NCBI GenBank assembly: GCA_963970005.1
Contig: CAXAMN010021584.1
Coordinates: 2,468,566 to 2,532,565 of the forward strand
Source: Durusdinium trenchii
Taxonomy: Eukaryota > Sar > Dinophyceae > Suessiales > Symbiodiniaceae
Direction of reading: 5' to 3'
Length of the DNA stretch: 64,000 nucleotides
Position 1 is the first letter of the stretch. Each line of letters starts with the position of its first letter. A model generated the notes under the pieces. The model was not told the DNA's origin. It ran no database searches and saw only the letters and a program-made list of their open reading frames with translations. Of this stretch, positions 13,423 to 22,048 are shown piece after piece. A program made the translations under genes and the position numbers.

Positions 13423-13990
13423 CTGAATGCCATACACAGCAAACCAAGATCAGTTTTGGACGTCGCTTTTCTTCGTGTCTGGACGCCACCGATGTGGGGT
13501 CGGTCCGTCCGAGGGTCCGGTGTGGGGTCGTCCGTGATGGAAATGCTCACAGGACAACGGAGGACATGCTTTACTGAAAGGACTCTCTTTTCGCCATCGC
13601 CCCCCCACCATCGCTTTCGCCACATCCCACCTGGTGCTGAGCTTCTTTTGGCCCCACCAGTGCTGGCATGGACACCGCAATGGGTTGCGCTGGGTCTTCC
13701 CACAGCTCGCCTGGCGACGAATTCGTTCCAACGGAGTACCCAAGCACCTTTCCAGTGTTTCTGTAAATTCTATGGATGGAAAAGCTTGATCAATGATCCC
13801 TCCGTTCGCAGATTGATATTGGTCGAGGCCTGACAGGGCCATCACACATGCATCTCAATCAGTTGGTCTCTTCTATGGTGCCTCTGGACGAAAAGACACC
13901 ATAGTAACAAATCCGAGAACATCCACAACCAATCCCAAATCACGTGTCCCATGTAGACTGTGTCTTCAAGACAGGCAGAAAGAAAGAAGA

Positions 13991-13995
13991 AAGAC

Positions 13996-14026
<31 letters not shown>

Positions 14027-14033
14027 GAGAGAA
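13991..14033. repeat. (GA)n microsatellite
   Basis: An almost pure GA dinucleotide run, interrupted once by GCGA. Confidence 0.95.
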
Positions 14034-14420
14034 TATGCCCGGCCCCAAACCCTCATATAAAAGGAAAACTCCACTAAAACACTCTACCCCCCAGGGGCTC
14101 TCCTCAGTCTCTCCTCCCTCCTGAAGCCAAAACGTCGCTTTGGCGAGTCCAAACCCGACCCGCGAAACCCGCGAAGCCGCGAAGCCGCCTTGTTGTGAGA
14201 GGCTCGTGACGTCCAAACCCACCTGGGAGTGTTGAAGGCTCGACGGGCAAAAGCAAAACGTCCTACTCTCCGGGGGAAAACTCACATGGAAGGTGGAAAA
14301 CCACCCACCTGTTTGGTGTTCCTCTCTTTCCTCTTGTGCACGCCATAGGCTCTTGCCCGCGACTAGCTGTTTGGTGTTCGAAAAAAATGGTCTTTCCGAC
14401 AGGGCATGCGGTCTCTTTCA

Positions 14421-14543
14421 CCACTCGGAGGGCCACACGGATTTCAAATCGGTCCACCCGCGACCCGGAGTCCGCCTGTGTGGTGTCCATGGCCTCATGC
14501 AAGTCCACCATGGCACGGCTGCAGCAGTCCACGAGCCGAACCC
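14421..14543 (-). CDS. Putative internal exon, product unknown
   Basis: Forty-one codons lie between an AG|G acceptor (CCCAG|GGG) and a GT donor (GAGTG|GTGAAAG) on the minus strand. The peptide has a plausible helix-strand composition (VDLHEAMDTTQADSGS, then DRFEIRVALRV). It lies upstream, on the same strand, of the 13.1-13.4 kb exons and could belong to the same gene, but the intervening exons were not found. Confidence 0.35.
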
Positions 14544-14544
14544 C

Positions 14545-16002
14545 TGGGCCTCGATCCGAAGGCCCCCCCCGCTCGGTCGGGGTTGGGATGCCGAGCACGT
14601 GTCTCCCGGGTGCCGAAACGGTTCTTGGGGGTGGTACCTGGGACCTTGCAGCTGAAAAGCACCTACTAGTGACAGCCAAAGAGATCCATGGATCCAATAA
14701 TTCTCTCATTAAGAAAAGCCTTGGTCATCCAAACATGGCCGAACCTTCCTCGAGTGGAGGCCAACTGTGTGACAATGCATGACATCGAAGAGTCTACCAG
14801 ACTGCCCTGTTCTTCGCAATGATCTCTCCCTTTCCTGGACTGACGATACTACCAACCTGGGATACTGAAGATTTGAGAAATGATATCCCTCCCTCTACCA
14901 TGTGGTTGTAGTGCGCGTTTGTGAGTACAGAACCTACGCGCATCCATTTGCAATTGTGCTTGCCACGGTTGGAATTGCGGCGCTTACTTCGCGGATGGAT
15001 ACCAATATGGACTGGGAAACACCATGTCCCACATGTTGTTTAAGTTGAGGGAGTCAAGTTAGCAAATCACCTATTGCACTCAATATGTGGAGTCGAACCC
15101 AACAGTGGAAAGCCCTTCAACAACGTCAAAACCGGCCCATCAGCGTCCAAAGTCGCCTGTTCCACAACACATGTCGAAGGACTCCAGTTTTCCTCAAGCA
15201 ATGCGAAGGTGCTGCAGACCATCAGAATTTCGGTCTGCAGTTGTTTTTGCACGATCCCTCATGACTTGCAAAAAAGAAGGAGACCTGGATGAGTCCATCT
15301 TCCATGTCCTGAATATAAAATTGTTCTTGCGGGTCAGAATCAAACAAAGGTACCACGTACCACCCCGGTGTGCTTCTCAGCACACCAAGACGAACTTCTC
15401 GATAGCCACACAGCACAAATCAGTGACCCAAAGGAAACCCAAGTTTATCCTCTGCTCTCATAGCTGCACTTAAGTCCTCCGTTGATCTTCCGCTGTCCAT
15501 TTTGTTCTCTAAAATGCGATGCCTCGAGGTCAAAATCCTTCAACAGACAGAGGATTCAATGGTACGAATTGAAGGAGTCGCCCTGAATATCTCCCCAATA
15601 CAAGGCAGGTAGTTTTGTAGATCTGGACATGAGTCCACTCTCTTCAGCCTCTTCGTCATGGCTGTAATCAATCATAGAATCCCCCTGATGGAATCCTTTC
15701 CCTTTTTATTTATACGAATTGAAGGAGTTCCTCGAGTCCATCTCGGTCCCCCCCACCCAAAAGAGAAAGAGAGCGCCCGGGTCCCGGAACGAAGGGATCC
15801 CAGCCGCCGGGCGCGATGGACCTGTTCGGCGTCAAAGACTTGGGCGCCTTCGGACTGGGCCGCAGGGTGTAGGCCCAGTGCGGCACCCTGCCAGCCAGGC
15901 GGCCACCCGCGCGGCCGGGCGCGCCGGCCCGGTGGATTGGACGGCCACGTGGCGGTCTTCTTTGTGAGGTTTCGAGTGAAGAGGATTGGTTTTGTGTCTC
16001 TT
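14545..16002. other. No gene seen
   Basis: No recognisable family. The GC-rich tract near 15,760-15,955 gives long but Arg/Gly/Pro-rich frames on both strands, typical of chance open frames in GC-rich DNA. Confidence 0.5.
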
Positions 16003-16179
16003 TTATGGGATTTGACAGAATCCCCGTTCCCTTCCGAGCGAATTTTGGAGACAATCCGCTTCGTCCCCATCGATCCAACACATCGGGACGAGCGTGTCGA
16101 CAAACCGAACCGAGAGCCCGCGCCTCATGTCGTGGAAGACATAGTCTGGTAAGGAGAAGAAGTGTGTCGCAGGCATGAC
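16003..16179 (-). CDS. 3'-part exon of ABHD17-like alpha/beta hydrolase
   Basis: After an AG|G acceptor (CAAG|GTC) the minus strand encodes VMPATHFFSLPDYVFHDM and continues to TAA at 16003. The FF-LPDYVFxDM pattern matches my recollection of the C-terminal end of dinoflagellate ABHD17-like proteins, downstream of the catalytic core. The true 3' boundary may be earlier than the stop, because the last ~30 codons do not resemble the family. At least one exon carrying the catalytic histidine should lie between this and 17,038, and I could not identify it. Confidence 0.5.
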   Translation of the reverse strand, partial: VMPATHFFSLPDYVFHDMRRGLSVRFVDTLVPMCWIDGDEADCLQNSLGRERGFCQIP

Positions 16180-17037
16180 CTTGGCGAGGGCAGGATAGAA
16201 GAGCTTGGTCTTTCTTTATGACTTGGTGTGCCAAAGAGCTTCTTGGAGCTTTGAGCGGGTGAAATGAAAGCAACGCGTTTCAACGTTGTATTTGCAGGAT
16301 CCCCACCCGGAAAGAACCAACTGAAAAGCCCGACCAGCACACTAGGACTGAAGCCGGTGAATGGCCAGTGTTTGGAGCATTCTTCCATTTCAGCTGCTCT
16401 CACGAAAAGCGCCAATCCAACGATTGGTTCTGACCAGAAACCTTGGACCCTGCAGTTCCAGCAGTCAACACCGCGGCAGCACCCCAGGAACGCCCCGCGT
16501 AGCCCGCCCGACGCCCAGGGGCCAGGTAGTTCATGTCATTCATGAGGTTTGTGTTGTGGAGCATGGCTGGAGGACTCACCAGAAGCTTTCGCGTAGGGAT
16601 CGCCTGACGTTTTCAAGAATGCAGAATGCAGGTCTGCAATGGGTCGAAGGTATGGAAGGATGAACCAGGAACTTCCTGGTTTCAATGTATGAAATTTGCT
16701 ATATGTTGATCCCATTCGCCAATTCACAAACACACTCGGATATCCACTTGCCAGGTGCCTACTGGCTAGTGATCAATCCCATTCGACCAAAGCGACAAGG
16801 TGCTCCAAAGAGATGTCCTTGCTCCAGAATCTCGGAAGATTGCTGGCGCTTGCTACAGACATTTGTTGGCCTGCTTGGCTTCGAGCCACCACAATCATGA
16901 ACTGAGGCCATTGCAGCTTTGGGATTCTGGAACTTCACCACTCTGTATGAACCATGCCCAAAACCGCCCCCAGCCCTAAAACCGCACCAAAACCGCTAGT
17001 CCGAAGCCCGGCCGGGAACCGCCAGAGCTCGGCCAGC
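16180..17037. other. Intron-like DNA of the hydrolase gene
   Basis: Lies between two exons of the minus-strand hydrolase gene. An additional small exon with the catalytic His is expected here from the family, but no convincing match is visible. Confidence 0.4.
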
Positions 17038-17119
17038 CTCATGCAGCTGTTCCGCGTGTCGGAAGTTGATCATGTCATCCCGGCGCCCGTGAATCATCAA
17101 GACCGGGCAGCGGATCTTC
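17038..17119 (-). CDS. Exon of ABHD17-like alpha/beta hydrolase (catalytic Asp region)
   Basis: The minus strand has an AG|G acceptor (CCCCCAG|G) at 17,120-17,121 and 27 codons reading KIRCPVLMIHGRRDDMINF and onward. This is the strand-Asp segment of alpha/beta hydrolases (consensus I-x-CPVLxIHGxxDxxI), supplying the acid of the catalytic triad. The exon ends GAG|GC, a GC-type donor. It joins in frame (phase 2 plus one base) to the exon at 29835-29995, implying an intron of about 12.7 kb that holds all the repeats and the retroelement between them. About eight residues usual at this junction in the family are absent, so a small exon may be missing. Confidence 0.75.
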
Positions 17120-17543
17120 CTGGGGGCGACCGTAGTGGCGATGGGGCGTCGGCCACCGTTTTTGGGGGGCGGTCCGAAATCGGCTTCCCATGCAATTTGG
17201 TGGTGTCCAAGCTGAGACAACACCACCACTTGGCCAAAGCCAATGGAACAAATGTCGAGGTGAAAAGTGGAAAAGCCGTAGGGAAGGGTTGGATCATTCT
17301 TCTGCAGAAGAGCTCTTTGTTCGGAGATGTGGGAGATATTAAGATTCACAGACTCTTTACAGCGTCAAGTGATGGAGGTTCAAGGCTCCACACGCCGTGT
17401 GATGTGGAGGGTCCCTCCGGACTCCTAACCCCCAGTAAGTTGGGCACATCAAACGATACCTCACAATCAAACGAAAAAAACAAACAAGATGGAGCCCACG
17501 AACCCGAATGCAAACACGATCGAAAAGCTACATATGTCCAAAT

Positions 17544-18902
17544 GACACTCTTGTAGGATCTTGTAGGACACTCTTGTGGGACACTCTTATAGAACACTCT
17601 TGTGGGTCACTTGCAGGACACTCTTGTCGGACATTCTTGTGGGACACTCTTGTGAGACACTCTTGTGGGACACTCTTGTAGGACACTCTTGTGGGACACT
17701 CTTGTAGGGCACTCTTGTGGGACACTCTTGTGGGACACTCTTGTGGGACACTCTTATAGGACACTCTTGTGGGACACTCTTGCGGGACACTCTTGTAGGA
17801 CACTCTTGTAGGACACTCTCGTGGGATACTCTTGTGAGACACTCTTGTAGGACACCCTTGTGGGTCACTTGCAAGACACTCTTGTGGGACACTCTTGCGG
17901 GACACTCTTGTAGGACACTCGTGTAGGACACTCTTGTGGCGCACTCTTCTGGGACACTCTTGTGGGTCACTCTTACACGACACTCTTGTAGGACACTCCT
18001 TGTGGGACACTCTTATAGGACACTCTTGTGGGTTACTCTTATCGGACACTCTTGTCGGACATTCTTAAGGGACACTCTTGTGAGACACTCTTGCAGGACA
18101 CTCTTGTGGCGCACTCTTGTGGGACACGGTTGCAGGACACTCTTGTGGGACACTCTTGTAGGACACTCTTGTAGGGCACTCTTGTGGGACACTCTTGTGG
18201 GACACTCTTGTGTGACACTCTTGTAGGAAACTCTTGTGGGACACTCTTGTAGGACACTCTTGTGGTACACTCTTATAGGACACTCTTGTGGGACACTCTT
18301 GTGGGACACTCTTGTAGGACACTCTTGTAGGACACGCTTGTGGGACACTCTTGTGAGACACTCTTGTGCGACACTCTTGTGGGTCACTTGCAGGACACTC
18401 TTGTGAGACACTCTTGCGGGATACTCTTGTAGAACACTCTTGTAGGACACTTTTGTGGCACACTCTTGTGGGGCACTCTTGTAGGAAACTCTTGTGGGAC
18501 ACTCTTGTAGGACACTCTTGTGGGACACTCTTGTAGGAAACTCTTGTGGGATACTCNNNNNNNNNNTGTGGGACACTCTTGTAGGAAACTCTTGTGGGAT
18601 ACTCTTGTAGGACACTCTTGTGAGACACTCTTGTAGGACACTCTTGTGGGACACTCTTGTAGGGCACTCTTGTGGGACACTCTTGTGGGACACTCTTGTG
18701 GGACGCTCTTGTAGGAAACTCTTGTGGGACACTCTTAAGGGACACTCTTGTGAGACGCTCTTGTGGGACACGGTTGCGGGACACTCTCGCGGGACACTCG
18801 TGGGACACTCATACGGGACACTCTTGTGGGACACTCTATCTGGAACACTCTTGTAGGACACTCTTGTGGGTCAGCTCTTGCGGGGCACTCTTTTGGGACA
18901 AT
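17544..18902. repeat. 13-bp minisatellite, about 100 copies
   Basis: The unit is approximately CTTGTGGGACACT with frequent G-to-A and T-to-A variants (GTAGG, GTGAG, CTTAT). The 13-bp unit contains no stop codon in several frames. Three units make 39 bp, so both strands show long spurious open frames with a 13-residue period. No gene is inferred. A 10-N gap interrupts the array at 18,557-18,566. The array lies inside the large intron of the hydrolase gene. Confidence 0.95.
18557..18566. other. Assembly gap (10 N)
   Basis: Ten Ns inside the minisatellite. The same ~25-bp repeat variant (GTAGGAAACTC...GGGATACTC) is present on both sides, so the true copy number here is unresolved. Confidence 0.99.
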
Positions 18903-18907
18903 CTTGA

Positions 18908-19805
18908 TGCCACAAATCATCCCGCTCACCAGCGACACGCCGGGTTTACGCCAGCATGTTTTGCGCTCCTCAGTGGCACGGCGCCGCGCAAACGCACTTT
19001 CCACCAAGGCCGCGCAAATCGCAATGGCACTGCGACATCACGAACGTCGCGTCGCCACACGGTCTGCCCAGACACTAGAAGTACCACAAATCATCCCGCT
19101 CGCCAGCGACACGCCGCGTTTACGCTAGCCTGCTTCGCGCTCCCCAGTGGCACGGCGCCACGCAAACACACTTCCCACCCAGGCCGCGCAAATCCCAATG
19201 GCACTGCAACATCACGAACGTCGCGTCGCCGCACGGTCTGCCCACACACTTGAAGCAAACATATCACGCGATACCACAAATCATCCCGCTCACCAGCGAC
19301 ACGCCGCGTTTACGCCAGCGTGCTTCGCGCTCCCCAGTGGCACGGCGCCACGCAAACGCACTTCCCACCAAGGCCACGCAAATCCCAATGGCACTGCGAC
19401 ATCATGAACGTCACGTCGCCACACGGCCTGCCCAGACACTGCACACATGATACCACAAATCATCCCGCTCACCAGCGACATGCCGCGTTTACGCCAGCCT
19501 GTTTCGCGCTCCCGAGTGGCACGGCGCCACGCAAACGCGCTGTCCACCAAGGCTGCGCAAATCCCAACGGCACTGCAACCTCACGAACGTCGTGTCGCCA
19601 CACGGTCTGCCCACACACTTGAAGCAAACATATCACATGATACCACATCGCTCACCAGTGACACGCCGCGTTTACGCCAGCGTGTTTCGCGCTCCCTAGT
19701 GGCACGGCGCCACGCAAACGCACTTTCCACCAAGGCTGCGCAATTCCCAATGGCACTGCGACATCACGAACGTCGCGTCGCCAAACGGTCTGCCCACACG
19801 CTATA
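18908..19805. repeat. Tandem repeat of ~175-190 bp, five copies
   Basis: Copies start near 18,910, 19,084, 19,274, 19,453 and 19,643, each with ACCACAAATCATCCCGCTC or a decayed form of it. Each runs through GGCACGGCGCCACGCAAACGC to CACGGTCTGCCCA. The last copy lacks part of the leading motif. Spacing alternates between about 174-179 and 190 bp because of a short optional segment (TTGAAGCAAACATATCAC). Confidence 0.9.
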
Positions 19806-19817
19806 AGAAGCAGTCAC

Positions 19818-20160
19818 GCGAGCGTTTCGTACGAGACTTCCTCCAAAAGTCACGCTTCGAGGCTGCAAGACGAGCGTTTCGTGCGAGACTTCCTCCAAAA
19901 GTCACGCTTCGAGGCTGCAAGACGAGCGTTTCGTGCGAGACTTCCTCCAAAAGTCACTCGTCAAGTCTCCAAAACGAGCGTTTCGTACGAGACTTCCTCC
20001 AAAAGTCACACGTCAAGTCTCCAAAACGAGCGTTTCGTACGAGACTTCCTCAAAAAGTCACACGTCAAGTCTCCCAAACGAGCGTCGAGACTTCCTCAAA
20101 AACTCACATGTCAAAGTCTGCAAAACGAGCGTTTCGTACGAGACTTCCTCCAAAAGTTAA
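19818..20160. repeat. ~52-bp tandem repeat, six to seven copies
   Basis: The unit contains GAGCGTTTCGTACGAGACTT, then CCTCCAAAAGTCAC, then a variable tail (CGCTTCGAGGCTGCAAGAC or CGTCAAGTCTCCAAAAC). It begins directly after the ~180-bp array and stays inside the same intron. One copy has a deletion. Confidence 0.9.
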
Positions 20161-21679
20161 GCGGAAACACACATCGGAGCAGACACATCACGCAGCCCCG
20201 CCAAGCAGTTTCGCGATTCCAGCTCCTCCAAACAACCACCCGCTCATCCCAATGTGACAGCGACATTCACCTCTACCACAACTCACAACCTCACGATTCC
20301 CCGCGCCTGCCACGAATCTTTCCGCGTCCACACGTCTAACGCGCACAAAGTACTGTGCCTGCCACGAAATGTCACCTCCGTCACACCTCGCAACCTCACG
20401 ATTCCCTCCGCCTGCCACGAAAATCGCACTTCCACACCTCAAAACCCACACAAAGTACTGCGCCTGCCACGAAAAGTGACAATATCATCTCATGTGAGCT
20501 TCAACAAAATTTGCACCACACCACACGTTTGGAATGATTTCGACCCGTTCTGAGCACACTCCCATCCACCAAAATCGCCATTTCAGCTGAGACTGGTCAC
20601 GAAAACAGAGCTTCGATGCCACACCCTGAAACGCAAATCCCAATGGCACGGCCACATCCAACACCCCAAAAACACGACTCTCCAAACGCTAATCCCAATG
20701 GAACTGCGCAGCAAACTGCGGATCTCACAAAACGCTGCGCCTGCGCAGTGAAATCATCCTCCACACTTCAACATCTTACATTTCCACACGATTCCTCGCT
20801 ATTTCACACGAATCTGACACGTCATGTTTTCATCCGAAACCCTCTCCAAAAGCTTCCCCCAATGGCAGCGGCCTTAGCGCCCTATTGCGGACGGTTGCGA
20901 ACAGTTTCGTCGCGAACAAGGCTCTACCCCCAGACCCCCAGAGTTAAACGAGAACCCTTCGCTATGCATTCGGGAAAAAGGCGGCCCCTTGTGCTTGGAT
21001 GACCAAGTTGTTTTGCTGGGCATGATGGAGGCCTGGAGCAGTCCACGCAAGAAATCGGGGGAGGGCCTCGCCAAGTGGCATGAACGCACCGCAAGTGTAA
21101 CTGGGATCATCATCCAAGCAGGCCAGCCATGGGACAGTCAATTAGAAAAGTATAGAAGATTCACTGCAAACGAGTGAGCAAGAAGAATCAAGTTGAATCA
21201 AGGTGGTCTCGGTACCATAGCTTAACCTGTCAACCAACACAACACAGCTGTGGCGCTGTGTTTGGTTTGGTTTGCCTGTGAAACCTGCGGAGCGATCCAA
21301 AGAAACTGGAGTCCGGTTTGGAGAGATGTCCATCAACCAGCTCAAAGAGATGTCCATCAACCAGCTGTCTAGCTGCTGCCTAGCCCATTTCCCCGGCTTA
21401 TATGTAGTATTCCTCATTGCATCTTCCACCAAGCAGCTTGCTGAGCTCCAGGTTGGGGTACCACTCCTCCACCCAAGAAGTTGGAGCAAGGGATTCTTTG
21501 TCACAGGCGATGGCACCAATTGCAGGACCGTCTTAGGGTGTGTCTCCAACACCAATCCCTACGACCGGGTCCAAGAAACCAAAGGACCCGGGTCGAGCAC
21601 CAAAATGCACGTTCCACTGTGGAATACGCCGTTCAAGCCATTCTTCCATCCCAAGACACACACCCCAAAAGCCAAAGGC
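20161..21679. other. Intron DNA with degenerate repeats; no gene
   Basis: 20.2-20.9 kb has recurrent short motifs (CCTGCCACGAAA, CACGATTCC, AATCCCAATGGCA) that echo the upstream ~180-bp array. 20.9-21.68 kb shows nothing recognisable. The segment ends at the target-site duplication of the retroelement. Confidence 0.5.
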
Positions 21680-21691
21680 CCAAAACACACA
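21680..21691. repeat. Left target-site duplication of the GIY-YIG/RT retroelement
   Basis: CCAAAACACACA here is repeated exactly at 29821-29832, directly outside the two terminal repeats. Adjacent AC microsatellite sequence makes the exact boundary uncertain by a few bases. Confidence 0.75.
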
Positions 21692-22020
21692 CACTTGAGA
21701 AGGTTGCTCCGTGGAGCGTGATTTCAGGTAGCTTCGCGGTGTGCATTAGCCCTTTACATTTAGTTACAAGCATTAGCCCTTTATCGCAAAATCAACGTAT
21801 GAGACAGCGTTGAACTGACTTAGAAGCATCAATGAGTGAAGATTAAAAAATTGCAGGTACAAGATACTGCGTCCAGTATCTCTTCCAACCGAACACCATA
21901 GCTTTGTTAGCACGGCTAGGTGAACGGCCGCCGTGCCCCCTGCTTCTGTACAGAAAAGCTTGTAGGGTAGATTAGAAAAACTAGGGTAGTGTCCTTGGAA
22001 ACAGGAGTGGACACACACAC
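21692..22020 (-). repeat. Terminal direct repeat (pLTR), 3' copy relative to the ORFs
   Basis: Matches 29485-29813 base for base as far as I can follow. It contains an 8-bp-stem hairpin AGATACTGCGTCCAGTATCT (21862-21881), a GCTCC/GGAGC hairpin near 21,705, a GCACGGC/GCCGTGC pair near 21,917-21,940, and a 15-bp motif AGCATTAGCCCTTTA repeated twice about 31 bp apart. It ends in (AC)n about 30 bp from the ORF4 stop. Confidence 0.95.
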
Positions 22021-22048
22021 TGAGCCGTATCGGCGCAACTAGATCGGA

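Noticed and set aside
15658..16273. Overlapping long frames on both strands in the GC-rich tract
   Set aside because: Arg/Gly/Pro-rich translations in all frames indicate chance openness; only the short LPDYVFHDM exon is supported.
16954..17556. A 200-codon plus-strand frame over the hydrolase exon
   Set aside because: The minus strand here holds the family motif (CPVLMIHG) with correct splice sites. The plus frame is a shadow with no family resemblance.
17544..18902. Very long open frames on both strands (up to ~280 codons) with a 13-residue repeat
   Set aside because: They result from a 13-bp minisatellite unit that lacks stop codons. The peptides have no gene-like start, end or family.
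21692..22020. Hammerhead ribozyme in the terminal repeat
   Set aside because: No CTGANGA core with a GAAA partner could be found on either strand, although such ribozymes are common in PLE repeats.
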